A DNA stretch of 64,000 nt from Clostridium thailandense (GTDB lineage: Bacteria; Bacillota; Clostridia; Clostridiales; Clostridiaceae), in NCBI RefSeq assembly GCF_019207025.1, contig NZ_JAEEGC010000072.1, positions 22,176-86,175 of the forward strand, written 5' to 3'. Both the position numbers and the translations under genes were made by a program. A model generated the notes under the pieces. The model saw only the letters and a list, made by a program, of their open reading frames with translations, did no database searches and had not been told where the DNA came from. Numbering within the stretch: position 1 is the first letter of the stretch; the number at the start of each line of letters is the position of its first letter. Below, one piece after another: positions 1 through 10,995 of the stretch.

Positions 1-554
1 AAGGCATCATTTGTAAGCTTTAAGCCATTTACATCCCCCATAATGAGCGCAATAGGAAGATTTCTCTCTGCATCTATTCTTCTCATGTTCTCTTCGGAAT
101 ATCTCCTATTATATAATCCTGTTAGCTTATCATGATAGCTAAGATAAATTATTTCCTCTTTTCTTATCATAAGATCAATCGCATTTTTAACTTTTAAGGG
201 TAATGATATTTTCATTGCTTCTTCACTAAGAGGTTTTGAAAAATAATCATAAGCACCAAGACTCAAAGCCTTCTCAATGGCCTGCTTATCTGATGTACCA
301 GTACACACAATTACAGGTATATCCATCAAATTAACATCTTCCTTCATTTCGTTCAAAATTTCAAATCCATTCTTTTCTGGCATGATTATATCAAGAATGC
401 ATACATGTATATTGTTTGACAAAAGCTTGTCCGAAATATCCAGTCCATTATCAGCTTCAAATATATTTGCACTTTGGAGTCTTTTTCTAATAATTTCACC
501 AATCATTTTTCTTTCAATAGGAGAATCATCAATAATCATTATATTTCCTATCAT
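1..554 (-). CDS. Response regulator with GGDEF domain (partial, runs off left edge)
   Basis: The start is ATG at 554, with a good AGGAGGG ribosome site just upstream. The N-terminal 120 residues form a receiver domain: acidic pair D9-D10, phosphoacceptor D55 in ILDIIMPEKNG, the T of VCTGTS, and the K of YFSKPL. After a short helical linker comes the opening of a GGDEF domain (DKLTGLYNRR, then IALIMGDVNGLK); the catalytic GGDEF core lies outside the window. It is therefore a probable diguanylate cyclase output protein. Only 13 bp separate it from the hybrid kinase gene upstream on the same strand, so the kinase probably phosphorylates it. Cyclase activity cannot be judged from the visible part. 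Confidence 0.88.
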   Translation of the reverse strand, partial: MIGNIMIIDDSPIERKMIGEIIRKRLQSANIFEADNGLDISDKLLSNNIHVCILDIIMPEKNGFEILNEMKEDVNLMDIPVIVCTGTSDKQAIEKALSLGAYDYFSKPLSEEAMKISLPLKVKNAIDLMIRKEEIIYLSYHDKLTGLYNRRYSEENMRRIDAERNLPIALIMGDVNGLKLTNDA

Positions 555-567
555 AAACTAGCCCTCC

Positions 568-3500
568 TTATTTCTCTAGATAGTTATATAACAGCTTCTC
601 CATTTTATCTATTATAGAAATTAACAAATGAATATCACCATTTTTCACTGCTTCTTCAGCTAACAATGCATTCTTAGCTATATCATTAGCCCTTACATTC
701 CCTGCTGAACCTTTTAATTGATGCAAAAAATTACCAATTTCAATCAAATCATTATTTCCTATATCTTCTTTAATCTTAGCTAAAAGTTTTTTTGCCTGTC
801 TACAGAAATCTTCCAATAATTCCTCACAGAATTCTTTTTCCAATCCAGATTGCTCCATTAAGTCAACTGCAACTTCGGAAAAACAGGAACTTTTAGTTTT
901 TTCTTTATTTTCATCCTCAAGCACCTTACTATACTTTTGGATCATATTTAAAACCTGATCTAAATTAAATGGTTTGCTCAAATAATCGTCCATACCAGCT
1001 TCTAAGCACTTATTATCGTCACCTTTCATAGAGTATGCAGTCATAGCTACAACAGGAGTATGTTTTTTATCTCCCTCCGCAGCACGTATCTTTCTTGTTG
1101 CCTCATAACCATCCATAACTGGCATTTGACAATCCATAAATATAATATCGTATGCTTTAGATTCACAAGCTTTTAAGGCCTCTGATCCGTTAATAGCAAT
1201 ATCGCAAGTAAATCCTTTCATTTTTATAAGTGTAACAAAAAATTTTATATTTATATCATTATCTTCAACTAATAGTATCTTTAATTTATTATTATGTTTA
1301 GCTTCTTCTGCAATATGCTTAGTAATAAACGCATGCCCCTGTTCTTCTTTTAAATTTTTATCTGCAATAACCATCGCCACACAATCAAGCAGATCACTCC
1401 GTTTATAAGGCTTTGAAATATATCCTGAAAACTCTTTTTCTTTTGCCTGTTTTGCTTCTGAATTAGTAGTTACTGACGTTAAAAGTATAAGTGGAATATC
1501 CTTTAAAGAATTCATTTTCTTTATTGCTGCCGCTAACTCAAACCCAGACATTCCTATCATTTTATAATCAACTAAAATCGCATTGTATGAATTTTGGTAA
1601 TTTTCAAACTTATTCAAAACCTCCGCTGGACTTTCTGCTTCATCTACTACTCCTCCAACTTCTTCAAGGTATACTTTTGCTATATAACGATTCATTTTAT
1701 AATCATCTATAACTAGTATTTTTTTACCATTGATGATAGAATAATCAGGAATATTTGGAATTACTGAATCTCTTGACTTATCCAATGTTAAATTAAAGGT
1801 AAAAGTTGTTCCTATGTCTTTTTCGCTTATAAGACTTATTGATCCACCCATCATTTCAACCAAGCGCTTGCATATTACGAGTCCCAGTCCAGTTCCACCA
1901 TACTTTCGTGTAGAAGAAGAATCAGCCTGGTTAAAGGGTTTGAAAAGTTTGTTAATTTCCGCCTTTGTCATACCTATTCCAGTATCCTTTATTTCAAAAG
2001 AAATTTCAACATCTTTATCGGTTTCTTTTACCATTGAAGCTTCTATAAACACCTCACCTTTATCAGTAAACTTTACTGCATTACTGACTAAATTGCTTAT
2101 AACTTGCCTTAATTTTGTAGGATCGCCTATAACAAAGTTTGGTATAGCTGAGCTGATAAGCATATTTAGTTCAAGTCCTTTTTCCCTTGCCTTAGCATCA
2201 TATAGGAATATAGTCGTCTCAACTGCCGAACGTATATCAAAAGGAATATATTCGTTTTCCATCCTTCCAGCTTCAATTTTTGAAATATCAAGTATATCAT
2301 TAATAACCGAAAGTAATGTATCTGTGGAAATTTTTATTGTCTGAACATAATCTTTTTGATAGCTATCTAATTCCGTGTTTTCAAGAAGATGTAAAAAGCC
2401 AACAATTCCATTCATAGGCGTTCTTATTTCATGACTCATATTGGCCAAAAATTGGCTCTTCGCCATATTTGCCTCTTCTGCTGCTTCTTTTGCAAGAATT
2501 AGTTCATTAGTTCTATCTTTGACCTTTTCTTCAAGATTATTTATTAGTGAATTTAATTCTTCAGCCATCTGGTTAAATCCCTTAGATAATTTACCAATCT
2601 CATCTTTCCTAAAAATCTTGGCTCTTTGAGACAGATTCCCCTTTGAAAACTCTTCTATAACTCCTATTAAATGATTAATTGGTTTAAGAATAAATCCTGT
2701 ACTTTTTATATGAATTATGATGGCTAAAATAAGAGTAATAATTGCCAGTAATATAGAAGTATTCTTATTACTTTTTATTTCCTTAGTAAATACACTCTCT
2801 GGTACAGAAGTTATAATCACCCAGTCTAATCCATATTTTTTATATTCTAATGTTGTTATACGAAACTTCTCGTTGCCCTGTTTTGAAATAAAGTTATTTT
2901 TTGAAGTATCTTTGTAGTTTACATAAGCTTCTCTAATTGGATTATTTTCAATTTCTCCAATTGAAAATCTTCTAATATTTCCATCTGGAAGGTCTTGAAA
3001 ATTAGGCTTATCCAATGAATTTGCAATAAGATATCCTGAATTCTTTTCAATAATATACATAGTAGCTGAGTTATCTTTTGCATTCCTTTTTAAAGCTTCG
3101 TTTAACCGTGAAAGAGTTATATGTGTACCTAATACCCCTTGAAGCTTTCCCATCTCATTATAAATAGGATATGCTGCAGATAACACTAAATCATCTTTTG
3201 CAAAATGCTTATAGATACTTGAGAAAACAGGAGTTCTTTTCTCCTTTGCCATAATATACCAATCTCTCTTTCGAGGATCAAATTCGCCATAATCTTTTAT
3301 AAAACTTCCTTCAGTTAAATCATTATTTGTCGTATAATATAAAGAATGCCCATTAGTCTCAGCGCCACTTCTATATAGCTCTATTTTATTTTCTTGATTT
3401 TTTCGAGCTCCATAATATTCTCCACTCTCGGTACCGAAACTAAAACTGTATATTTCCTCATTACTTGATTTTATCACTCCAACAAAATAAGCATCACGTT

Positions 3501-3795
3501 GTCTTTTGTTCTGTATATCTACTATTTTGTTTTGAATTAAATAATGATTAATTTCATTATTACTTAAAGGAACAGTTAGTAGAGTTTCTATTTCGTTGAA
3601 AGTATTTTGATTTATATCATACTCCATTTTTATAATAGTATTATCCATAGACGTTTTCCAGCTTGACAGTATAATGCTTGTTATAATAACTATCATGATG
3701 GTCATAAGTGCAATAAATGAAATGCTAATTAATAACCTCAGTGAACCTCCACGCTTGATCATATCAATAATTTTTAATTTTACTTTACCAAACAT
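568..3795 (-). CDS. Membrane hybrid sensor histidine kinase (Cache-HAMP-HisKA-HATPase-REC-REC-Hpt)
   Basis: About 1075 aa. I chose ATG at 3795 because AAGGA lies about 10 nt upstream; the GTG three codons earlier abuts that site. Order: transmembrane helix near residues 20-45, a large extracellular Cache-type sensor (about 50-340, with the FDPRKRDWY motif), a second helix (about 350-367), HAMP, HisKA with H455 in [11 protein letters not shown], HATPase (N-box [15 protein letters not shown]), receiver 1 (Asp near 743), receiver 2 (Asp near 888 in [10 protein letters not shown]) and a C-terminal Hpt with His near 1025 in [11 protein letters not shown]. All phosphorelay residues are present. It forms an operon with the downstream response regulator-GGDEF gene. 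The ligand is unknown; Cache domains of this type often bind small carboxylates or amino acids. Confidence 0.92.
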   Translation of the reverse strand: MFGKVKLKIIDMIKRGGSLRLLISISFIALMTIMIVIITSIILSSWKTSMDNTIIKMEYDINQNTFNEIETLLTVPLSNNEINHYLIQNKIVDIQNKRQRDAYFVGVIKSSNEEIYSFSFGTESGEYYGARKNQENKIELYRSGAETNGHSLYYTTNNDLTEGSFIKDYGEFDPRKRDWYIMAKEKRTPVFSSIYKHFAKDDLVLSAAYPIYNEMGKLQGVLGTHITLSRLNEALKRNAKDNSATMYIIEKNSGYLIANSLDKPNFQDLPDGNIRRFSIGEIENNPIREAYVNYKDTSKNNFISKQGNEKFRITTLEYKKYGLDWVIITSVPESVFTKEIKSNKNTSILLAIITLILAIIIHIKSTGFILKPINHLIGVIEEFSKGNLSQRAKIFRKDEIGKLSKGFNQMAEELNSLINNLEEKVKDRTNELILAKEAAEEANMAKSQFLANMSHEIRTPMNGIVGFLHLLENTELDSYQKDYVQTIKISTDTLLSVINDILDISKIEAGRMENEYIPFDIRSAVETTIFLYDAKAREKGLELNMLISSAIPNFVIGDPTKLRQVISNLVSNAVKFTDKGEVFIEASMVKETDKDVEISFEIKDTGIGMTKAEINKLFKPFNQADSSSTRKYGGTGLGLVICKRLVEMMGGSISLISEKDIGTTFTFNLTLDKSRDSVIPNIPDYSIINGKKILVIDDYKMNRYIAKVYLEEVGGVVDEAESPAEVLNKFENYQNSYNAILVDYKMIGMSGFELAAAIKKMNSLKDIPLILLTSVTTNSEAKQAKEKEFSGYISKPYKRSDLLDCVAMVIADKNLKEEQGHAFITKHIAEEAKHNNKLKILLVEDNDINIKFFVTLIKMKGFTCDIAINGSEALKACESKAYDIIFMDCQMPVMDGYEATRKIRAAEGDKKHTPVVAMTAYSMKGDDNKCLEAGMDDYLSKPFNLDQVLNMIQKYSKVLEDENKEKTKSSCFSEVAVDLMEQSGLEKEFCEELLEDFCRQAKKLLAKIKEDIGNNDLIEIGNFLHQLKGSAGNVRANDIAKNALLAEEAVKNGDIHLLISIIDKMEKLLYNYLEK

Positions 3796-4158
3796 GAATA
3801 TCACATCCTTCTCAAGTTCATTAATTCAAATATCTTATATTAAATTTCATCCCCTTTTAGTATATTTACAATTCCTATTGAATAATAAGAATTATCTTCT
3901 CTATATTATAAATTATAACTGCTTAGAAAATAATAATGCAATAGTTATCGAATTATTTTTTAACTTTTCTGAAATTTCTCTCTAATTCACTATTTTCTAT
4001 TAATATATTGTTTTAAGACTCATACTACTATAAACTATATTTCATTATATCAAAATCTTATAGAAGAGATTTAAGCTATTAATATTTAATATGGTTATAG
4101 AAAGTTTAACATTGTAATGATAGAATTCAGATATGAATATAGAAAGGTGATGATTTAA
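3796..4158. other. Divergent intergenic region, no gene seen
   Basis: This AT-rich stretch separates the hybrid kinase (leftward) from the methyltransferase (rightward), so it must hold both promoters. I see no riboswitch-like fold, long open frame or strong inverted repeat. AAAGGTGA at 4143-4150 is the ribosome site for the rightward gene. Confidence 0.5.
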
Positions 4159-5226
<1,068 letters not shown>

Positions 5227-5251
5227 CAACGAAAGCTTCTTTACTCCTGCA

Positions 5252-5295
5252 AAAACACCTCCAATCTGTCATTTTATACAGTTTAGAGGTGTTTT
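5252..5295. terminator. Bidirectional hairpin between convergent genes
   Basis: Stem AAAACACCTC (5252-5261) pairs with GAGGTGTTTT (5286-5295), with an extra CTGT/ACAG pairing inside. The stem is flanked by A and T runs, so it can serve both the methyltransferase (+) and copZ (-). Confidence 0.8.
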
Positions 5296-5310
5296 CACAT
5301 TTACTTTTAA

Positions 5311-5526
5311 TTAAGCTTCTTCAATGCCTACTACTTCATATCCAGCATCTTCAATTGCAAATTTTATATCTCCATCGCTAACTTCGCCACTAGCTTCAAT
5401 TACTGCAGTTTTTAATTCTAAATCAACATTTACATTAGTTACTCCCTTAAGATCCTCTAAAGCATTTTTCACATGGTTAACGCAATGTCCACAACTCATT
5501 CCTTCAACTAATATCTTCTTTTTCAT
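5311..5526 (-). CDS. copZ: Copper chaperone, HMA domain (CopZ-like)
   Basis: 71 aa from ATG at 5526, chosen because AGGGAG sits 8 nt upstream; an ATG six codons earlier lacks such a site. The whole protein is one heavy-metal-associated domain with GMSCGHC, the CxxC copper-binding loop. It ends with the usual DAGYEVVGIEEA. It lies downstream of copA on the same strand with a gap of about 90 bp, matching the common CopA-CopZ arrangement in which the chaperone delivers Cu(I) to the ATPase. It probably shares copA's promoter. Confidence 0.9.
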   Translation of the reverse strand: MKKKILVEGMSCGHCVNHVKNALEDLKGVTNVNVDLELKTAVIEASGEVSDGDIKFAIEDAGYEVVGIEEA

Positions 5527-5618
5527 TTTAATTTCTCCCTTCATTTATGTAATTTATATGAATAACAAAATCAGAAAGTTGACCTATTTAGAATAAGCCA
5601 GCTTTCGGTTTTGTTTAT

Positions 5619-8069
5619 TTATACCGTTGGCTTAAAACCTCTTAATCTTAATGCATTTGTCAATACTGATACTGAGCTTAAACTCATAGCAAGGGCAGCA
5701 ATCATTGGATTTAGTAATGGCCCTCCTAACATATATAAAACTCCCATGGCTACTGGTATTCCTAATGTATTATATCCAAATGCCCAAAATAAATTTTGCT
5801 TGATGTTTGTTATAGTTTTTTTGCTTAAATCTATCGCTGTTACTACATCCTTTAGATCGCTTTTCATAAGAACTATATCCGCAGATTCCATAGCTACATC
5901 AGTACCTGAACCTATTGCAATACCAACATCTGCTTGTGCTAATGCTGGTGCATCATTTATTCCATCTCCTACCATAGCTACTTTCTTATTTTCAGCTTGA
6001 AGTTTTTTAACCTCTTTTGCTTTATCTTGAGGTAAAACCTCTGCTAATACTCTGTCTATACCTACCTGTTTTGCTATTGCATCTGCTGTTTTTCTGTTAT
6101 CCCCTGTAATCATTGCTACTTCTATTCCCATAGAATGAAGTTTTTCTATAGCTCTTCTGCTATTTTCCTTTACAGTATCTGCTACTGCAACTATTCCTAT
6201 TAATTTATTTTCAAGCGCTACATACATAGGTGTCTTGCCTTCAGCTGCAAGTCTATTGGATTTATCCTCTAAATTCTCTAAGGAAATGTTGCTTTCAACA
6301 ATAAGTTTTCTATTTCCTAAAAGAATTTTTTTGTTATCTATCATAACTTCAATACCATGACCTGGAATCGCTTTGAATAATTCTAACTTTTTAAGTTCCA
6401 AGCCTCTATCTTCTGCTCCTTTTACTATTGCCTCTCCAAGCGGGTGTTCTGACCCCTTCTCCGCAGAAGCCGCTAGCTGAAGTAAGTATTCTTCTTTTAT
6501 ATCTCCTGTAGTCACAATATCTGTAACCTTTGGTTTTCCTTCTGTTATTGTTCCTGTTTTATCAAACACTATAGTCTGTATTCTGTGTGCTGTTTCAAGT
6601 GCAGTACCACTTTTTATAAGTACACCATATTCAGCACCTTTTCCAGTTCCAACCATTATAGCCGTCGGAGTAGCAAGTCCTAGTGAACATGGACAAGCTA
6701 TTACAAGTACGGATATAAATATAGTAAGAGAGAATACTCCTGATTTTCCATACATAAACCAACCTAGTGAGGAAATCAATGCAAGTGCAATTACTATTGG
6801 AACAAAATATCCAGATATTACATCCGCAAGTTTTGCTATTGGTGCTTTAGAGCCTTGAGCTTCTTCTACCAATCTTACAATTTGAGCTAATGCTGTATCT
6901 TTACCAACTCTTGTAGCCTTATATCTTATAGAACCATTCTTATTTATACTTGCTCCAATAACCTTATCACCTACATTCTTCTCTACCGGTATACTTTCAC
7001 CTGTAAGCATAGACTCATCCACAGAAGTAACCCCTTCGACAACTTCCCCATCAACAGGAAACTTTTCGCCTGGTTTTACTACCACTACATCATCAACTTC
7101 TACTTCATCAATAGGAAGTTCTTCTTCTTTATTATTTCTAATTACTACTGCTGTTTTTGGTGCAAGTCCCATAAGCTTCTTAATAGCTTCAGAAGTTTTT
7201 CCCTTAGCCACTGATTCTAAATATTTACCTAAGGTTATTAATGTAAGTATTACTCCTGCCGATTCAAAATACAAGTGATAACCATAATTTCCCGAAAGTA
7301 TCTGTACTACTGAAAAAATACTATATAATACTGCTGCTGAAGAACCTATTGCTATAAGTGAATCCATATTGGGACTTCCTTTAAACAGAGTCTTAAAACC
7401 TACAGTAAAATACTTCTTGCCAGCAACTATAATAGGTGTTACTAGTATAAGTTGTATAATTGCATATCCTTTTTGATGCATCATAGGATCAATAACCGGT
7501 GGAAGCATATAGTTAAACCATTCTAAAATCATTGGTCCCATGGCAATTATAAGAAGAGGAACTCCAAACACTGCTGATATTATAAATCTATTCCATAAAT
7601 TTTTTATTTCCTGTTCTTTCTTATTTTTATCCTCATCTATTTTAACTTCTTCTTCTAACGCTTTATATCCTGCTTTTTCTATTGCCTTTTTAATGTCAGA
7701 TACTCTAATCTTAGCTGACTCATAGTTTACAGTTAACTTCTCTGTGGCAAAATTCACATTAGCTTCAGTAACGCCATCCAGCTTTTTTGAGGCCTTTTCC
7801 ACTGCTTTAGCACAAGCTGCACAAGTCATTCCCTCTATTTTTAGCGTTTTAGTAACAGTTTCAACTATAGCTTTATATCCTGCCCTTTCTATAGCTGCTT
7901 GTATATCCGTAAAAGCTATCTTAGCTTCATCATAATTTACATTTAATTTCTCTGTAGCAAAATTCACGCTAGCTTCAGTAACGCCATCCAACTTTTTTGA
8001 AGCCCTCTCCACTGCTTTAGCACAAGCTGCACAGGTCATTCCTTCTATTTTTAATGTTTTACTTAACAT
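5619..8069 (-). CDS. copA: Cu(I)-exporting P1B-type ATPase CopA
   Basis: 816 aa from ATG at 8069, preceded by AGGAGG at ideal distance; a longer frame to 8099 lacks this site. Two N-terminal HMA domains (about 1-70 and 76-146) each carry GMTCAACAK. Then come the membrane segments, actuator TGES (MLTGES), the transmembrane CPC motif in IACPCSLG, phosphorylation DKTGT, the SEHPLG nucleotide motif, hinge GDGINDAP, and the YN and MxxSS residues in the last two helices. Together these specify a Cu(I) exporter. A strong promoter and a CsoR-like operator lie upstream and copZ follows. The two HMA domains are close copies of each other, suggesting recent internal duplication. Confidence 0.96.
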   Translation of the reverse strand: MLSKTLKIEGMTCAACAKAVERASKKLDGVTEASVNFATEKLNVNYDEAKIAFTDIQAAIERAGYKAIVETVTKTLKIEGMTCAACAKAVEKASKKLDGVTEANVNFATEKLTVNYESAKIRVSDIKKAIEKAGYKALEEEVKIDEDKNKKEQEIKNLWNRFIISAVFGVPLLIIAMGPMILEWFNYMLPPVIDPMMHQKGYAIIQLILVTPIIVAGKKYFTVGFKTLFKGSPNMDSLIAIGSSAAVLYSIFSVVQILSGNYGYHLYFESAGVILTLITLGKYLESVAKGKTSEAIKKLMGLAPKTAVVIRNNKEEELPIDEVEVDDVVVVKPGEKFPVDGEVVEGVTSVDESMLTGESIPVEKNVGDKVIGASINKNGSIRYKATRVGKDTALAQIVRLVEEAQGSKAPIAKLADVISGYFVPIVIALALISSLGWFMYGKSGVFSLTIFISVLVIACPCSLGLATPTAIMVGTGKGAEYGVLIKSGTALETAHRIQTIVFDKTGTITEGKPKVTDIVTTGDIKEEYLLQLAASAEKGSEHPLGEAIVKGAEDRGLELKKLELFKAIPGHGIEVMIDNKKILLGNRKLIVESNISLENLEDKSNRLAAEGKTPMYVALENKLIGIVAVADTVKENSRRAIEKLHSMGIEVAMITGDNRKTADAIAKQVGIDRVLAEVLPQDKAKEVKKLQAENKKVAMVGDGINDAPALAQADVGIAIGSGTDVAMESADIVLMKSDLKDVVTAIDLSKKTITNIKQNLFWAFGYNTLGIPVAMGVLYMLGGPLLNPMIAALAMSLSSVSVLTNALRLRGFKPTV

Positions 8070-8101
8070 TAGCTTTCCTCCTTTGCTCGATATTTTCACT
8101 T

Positions 8102-8130
8102 TATCTCCCCTCCCCTAGGGGGGGCTATAC
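8102..8130 (-). promoter_or_regulatory. CsoR-like copper operator upstream of copA
   Basis: A G/C-tract pseudo-palindrome (CCCCTAGGGG core, flanked by TATC and CTATAC) in otherwise AT-rich DNA. It has the style of CsoR/RcnR-family operators and lies at the predicted transcription start of the copA promoter. No csoR gene is in the window, so the regulator is inferred. Confidence 0.65.
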
Positions 8131-8134
8131 AATA

Positions 8135-8163
8135 ATAATACTCTTTTTTATAAACTATTGCAA
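8135..8163 (-). promoter_or_regulatory. Sigma-A promoter of copA-copZ
   Basis: On the minus strand, -35 TTGCAA (8158-8163), a 17-nt spacer, then -10 TATTAT (8135-8140). The predicted start near 8128 falls inside the G/C-rich operator, a layout suited to repression. Confidence 0.7.
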
Positions 8164-8334
8164 CACTATTTTAGATTTTATTTTCTCATAAATTTCTATT
8201 TCTTATACATCTTCTTTATAATAATACTTTATTCTTGTAAAGAACTTATGAAGACAATATCCTAACCTAAATAAATCTCCTAAAATACAATAAAAGATGT
8301 ACTTTAATATTTTAACTAAACTTCATTATATTAT

Positions 8335-8388
8335 GAAGAAAACCTCCTTATGTTTATTTTATAAAATCCATTAAAACACAAAGAGGTT
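8335..8388 (-). terminator. Terminator of the tRNA-editing gene
   Basis: Imperfect stem of about 15 bp (8374-8388 with 8341-8355; AACCTC/GAGGTT at its base), followed on the minus strand by TTTTCTTC. It lies just after the stop at 8410. The rest of 8164-8409 holds no gene that I can see. Confidence 0.65.
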
Positions 8389-8409
8389 ACCAGTTAATTA
8401 GGTTTTCAA

Positions 8410-8898
8410 TTAGATAGTTACATATGTAATTTTGTTTCCATTCTGCTCTACGACTTTTATCAGGTCCTCAAAAGAAATCCAAACTGTTGCAGTATTATCA
8501 TTAGGATGCACTCCGAGCTTGGTCCTTCCTAGTAAATCATTATCAAAAGCCACCTCCACAGAAGCATTTATATCATTTATTACTCCAAGTGGTGTTACCT
8601 CTCCTTTTTGAAGCTTTAAATATTTATCCAGTCTTTCTGCAGATGCGAAACTAAGTCTTGTAGAACCTAACTGTTTTTGAATATTTTTAAGATCAGCTTT
8701 TTTATCTTTGTCTAAAACTACAAGGAAATGCCTTTTTCCCTTTTCATCTCTAAGAAACAAGTTCTTACATACATCACCCTGAAATGTTATACCCAAATTA
8801 TCCATTTCTTCTATCGTAAAAACGGCAGGATGATTAACAACCTCATATTTAATATTTAATTCATTTAATTTTTCAAATACCTTTTCTTGCGCATTCAC
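8410..8898 (-). CDS. YbaK/ProX-type prolyl-tRNA editing protein
   Basis: 162 aa from GTG at 8898. AGGGAGG lies 8 nt upstream of that codon, whereas a TTG six codons earlier would place the ribosome site inside the gene. Family features are the substrate lysine in CKNLFLRDEKGKRHF, GEVTPLGV, and the LGVHPNDNTATVWI segment. It is a free-standing trans-editing deacylase that clears mischarged tRNA (Ala-tRNA-Pro in PrdX-type members) in the cytoplasm. In some clostridia prdX sits with proline reductase genes; none are here, so this is the solitary housekeeping form. Confidence 0.85.
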   Translation of the reverse strand: MNAQEKVFEKLNELNIKYEVVNHPAVFTIEEMDNLGITFQGDVCKNLFLRDEKGKRHFLVVLDKDKKADLKNIQKQLGSTRLSFASAERLDKYLKLQKGEVTPLGVINDINASVEVAFDNDLLGRTKLGVHPNDNTATVWISFEDLIKVVEQNGNKITYVTI

Positions 8899-9132
8899 TA
8901 ATTTTTCCTCCCTCAATTTGATAAATGTAAATTATAGAAATTATATCACTATTTCTACAATTTTACATCATCTAAATTTTTATATGCCTTTATAATATGT
9001 ACTAAAGCAAATATATATATAATCATATGAGAACGTGTATAATTTATTTTAAAATACTATTTAGTGATATTAATAATTAAACGATAAAATAAATAGTGGT
9101 TATGAAGTAAAAAAGGGGGGTAACTTATTAAT

Positions 9133-9831
9133 ATGGATATCGCGGGAATTAAAAGCACTAATATATCAATTTATGATACTAAAGATGATACAAAAAAAAT
9201 AAATAGTAAAACTGATACTGAAAAAGCTCAAGAAAAAACACAAACCTTAGGGACTGATACCTTTGTTAAATCTACAGAAAATGATGCAGAGCCTTCGACT
9301 TATAAACCTGTAAAAAAGAAACTTTCTACAGAAGAAGTTGCAGAATTAAAAGAGGATCAAGCTAACGCTAAAGCAGATTTGATAAAAAGATTTATAGCTG
9401 ACACATTAAACAATCAAAATAAATTGCTTGGAAGGTCAAAGGAAAATGAAGTTCCTGGAATGTCAAAAGAAACTACAGACTTACTTACTAAGGCCTTTGG
9501 TTCTATAGAAAAAGCATATCCTCCACTGGCAACGACTCCAGAAGGTGCACAGCAGGCAATATCAGAAGGCGGAGCATATTCCGTAAATGCAGTGGCAGAT
9601 CGTATTATGACTCTGGCAAAATATATAGCCGGAGATGATCCTAATAAGTTACAACAAATGAGAGATGCAGTAGAAAAGGGCTTTTCAGAAGCAGGATTGG
9701 TTTTTAAAAATGCAACAAGCAGTGGATTACCTCAAATTTGTGAAGATACGCATACGGAAATCATGAGAAGATTTGATGAATTACAGGGTAAAACCAGTAC
9801 TAATAATGAACAAACTGAATCTACTAAATAG
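9133..9831 (+). CDS. DUF5610-like protein of unknown function
   Basis: 232 aa. The N-terminal 75 residues are polar and probably disordered. A helical domain follows (about 75-220) containing EGGAYSVNAVADRIMTLAKYI, GDDPNKLQQMRDAVEKGF and PQICEDTHTEIMRRFDEL. This resembles DUF5610-type proteins, in which a Y-x-V-x-x-x-A/S-D-R-I segment precedes a GGDP helix pair. There is no signal peptide or membrane segment. The G-run ribosome site (9115-9120) is about 12 nt from the ATG, longer than usual. Function is unknown and the neighbours give no hint. Confidence 0.6.
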   Translation: MDIAGIKSTNISIYDTKDDTKKINSKTDTEKAQEKTQTLGTDTFVKSTENDAEPSTYKPVKKKLSTEEVAELKEDQANAKADLIKRFIADTLNNQNKLLGRSKENEVPGMSKETTDLLTKAFGSIEKAYPPLATTPEGAQQAISEGGAYSVNAVADRIMTLAKYIAGDDPNKLQQMRDAVEKGFSEAGLVFKNATSSGLPQICEDTHTEIMRRFDELQGKTSTNNEQTESTK

Positions 9832-9870
9832 GTAAACATATTTGTAAAGACTGCTTCAAATGAATACATT

Positions 9871-10136
9871 GTTTCACTTTTTGAATTAGTTTCAAGATCA
9901 GCAAGATAATCATCTTCAATAATATAAACATCATATTTTTGAGCTAAACTCAATATCTGACTTTTTTGATCGTTATTTAATGAAAACCCAGTAGGATTTT
10001 GGAATCTAGGCTGTAGATAAAAAAACTTTATATCTTCATTTTTAAAAATTTCCTCAAGCTCGTTGATATCAAATCCATTAATCTCTCTGCTAATACCTAT
10101 AGTCATAACATTTATCATACCAGTATGCTCAATAAA
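9871..10136 (-). pseudogene. Remnant of a MocR/PdxR-type (GntR-aminotransferase) regulator
   Basis: The minus strand encodes about 85 residues of the class-I aminotransferase-like domain of a MocR regulator: FIEHTGMINV, GFDINELEEIF, FFYLQPRFQNPTGFSLN and YIIEDDYLADLET. An in-frame stop lies upstream of FIEHTG, and both the N-terminal winged helix and the C-terminal half with the PLP lysine are missing. At the 3' end the frame runs into the antisense of the neighbouring gene and similarity ends. It is a decayed fragment with no likely function. Confidence 0.75.
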
Positions 10137-10176
10137 TAGTTATAACTAAAAATCATGATGTACTGGAGGAGAAATT

Positions 10177-10269
10177 ATGAATTATAGCTTTGAAAAGATG
10201 ACCAATGGATTTCCTGCTTATGTTATAAAAAATGAAGTCAAATGTGACTTAAGGGAAAAACATTTCTAA
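10177..10269 (+). CDS. 30-aa open frame with good ribosome site, probably a truncated gene start
   Basis: ATG at 10177 is preceded by TGGAGGAG at correct spacing, and the peptide begins MNYSFEKMTNGFPAYVIKNE. It stops inside a 19-bp inverted repeat that supplies its last ten codons. I read it as the surviving start of a gene once divergent from the MocR remnant and cut off by a rearrangement. A genuine small peptide is possible. Family unknown. Confidence 0.3.
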   Translation: MNYSFEKMTNGFPAYVIKNEVKCDLREKHF

Positions 10270-10288
10270 TTTCCCTTAAGCCACATTT
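10240..10288. repeat. 19-bp inverted repeat at the end of the truncated frame
   Basis: Left arm 10240-10258 and right arm 10270-10288 are complementary except for one A/C mismatch, with an 11-nt loop. No T run follows on either strand, so it is not an ordinary terminator. Confidence 0.7.
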
Positions 10289-10351
10289 AAGAAGATCTTA
10301 CCTACTTACAACGACATCATTTAAACCGCTTTGAATAATAAATACAGTAAT

Positions 10352-10370
10352 AACTATATCAAATATAGTT
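10352..10370. promoter_or_regulatory. Palindrome AACTATAT-CAA-ATATAGTT, possible orphan operator
   Basis: Perfect 8-3-8 palindrome followed by a further half-like AACTATACTT. It lies in the decayed region between the truncated frame and the DUF2889 gene. It may be a leftover operator; no regulator can be assigned. Nothing else is recognised between 10289 and 10493. Confidence 0.35.
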
Positions 10371-10493
10371 AACTATACTTGATTGTTGTGCAAAGTTAAA
10401 TTACGGAATCTTTTCTGTTCTTAACAAATAAGCTAGATATGCATTGGACGGATTTACAAAATAAGATACTATGTCCCATTGCTATTTGACAAT

Positions 10494-10934
10494 TTAAAGC
10501 ATTGAATGAGCAAGACATGCATCTTTAAGATCTGTTCTTATCATGTTATCCCATTGCTCATATTTCATTTCTCCAGTCTTTAATTTATAAGGATAGTAAT
10601 AATATATTATTCCTGGTACTGAAATATTAAGCAGTGTCATTACATTAGGGCACCCTTTTGCTCCCATAAATATTTTCATTGAATTTTTGATAAATTCATT
10701 ATCAACCTTCATTCCTTTTAACTTTTCAGCTTTTTCTTCAATCAAAGCACAATGCTCTAAAGGAAATTTGTTAAATTTAATTGTTGCATCTTTTATAATC
10801 ATTTCAATCATATCCATTTCTATTTCCATACCTATTTCATGATGTTCATCTGCTAATTGTGTTTTTACTACCCATATGTTTTTTTCCTTTTCAAAATAGT
10901 CAACGTTAAAATTACGACTTGATACTTTTTTCAA
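10494..10934 (-). CDS. DUF2889 family protein
   Basis: 146 aa from TTG at 10934, with AGGAGGA 7 nt upstream. Resembles DUF2889: SRNFNVDYFEKE at the start, TQLADEHHEIGMEIEMD in the middle, an alpha-helical stretch with the conserved C in LEHCALIEEKAEKLKG, and GAKGCPNVMTLL near residue 95. Biochemical role unknown; the family is cytoplasmic. It follows a PadR regulator on the same strand, and a perfect palindrome 22 bp upstream of the start resembles the one at the padR promoter, so it is probably that regulator's target. Confidence 0.75.
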   Translation of the reverse strand: MKKVSSRNFNVDYFEKEKNIWVVKTQLADEHHEIGMEIEMDMIEMIIKDATIKFNKFPLEHCALIEEKAEKLKGMKVDNEFIKNSMKIFMGAKGCPNVMTLLNISVPGIIYYYYPYKLKTGEMKYEQWDNMIRTDLKDACLAHSML

Positions 10935-10955
10935 TTTTTCTTCCTCCTTTTTATA

Positions 10956-10973
10956 TTACTCAGGACTGAGTAA
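10956..10973 (-). promoter_or_regulatory. PadR operator candidate upstream of DUF2889
   Basis: TTACTCAG-GA-CTGAGTAA, a perfect 8-2-8 palindrome in the 61-bp gap between padR and the DUF2889 gene. Its CTCAG-N2-CTGA core recurs at the padR promoter. Confidence 0.65.
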
Positions 10974-10995
10974 TAGTGTAAATATAAAGAGATTA

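Noticed and set aside
1814..2344. Rightward open frame of 176 codons inside the hybrid kinase gene
   Set aside because: It is antisense to a well-supported kinase core, lacks a ribosome site and has shadow-like Ser/Ile-rich composition.
9061..9132. Sigma-D (flagellar) promoter from the CGATAA string before the DUF5610-like gene
   Set aside because: The TAAA element is missing at the required 15-nt spacing.
9732..9870. Continuation of the leftward MocR frame into the 3' end of the DUF5610-like gene
   Set aside because: The peptide (YLVDSVCSLLVLVLPCNS..) is only the antisense of the neighbouring gene and has no aminotransferase features; the remnant was ended at about 9871.
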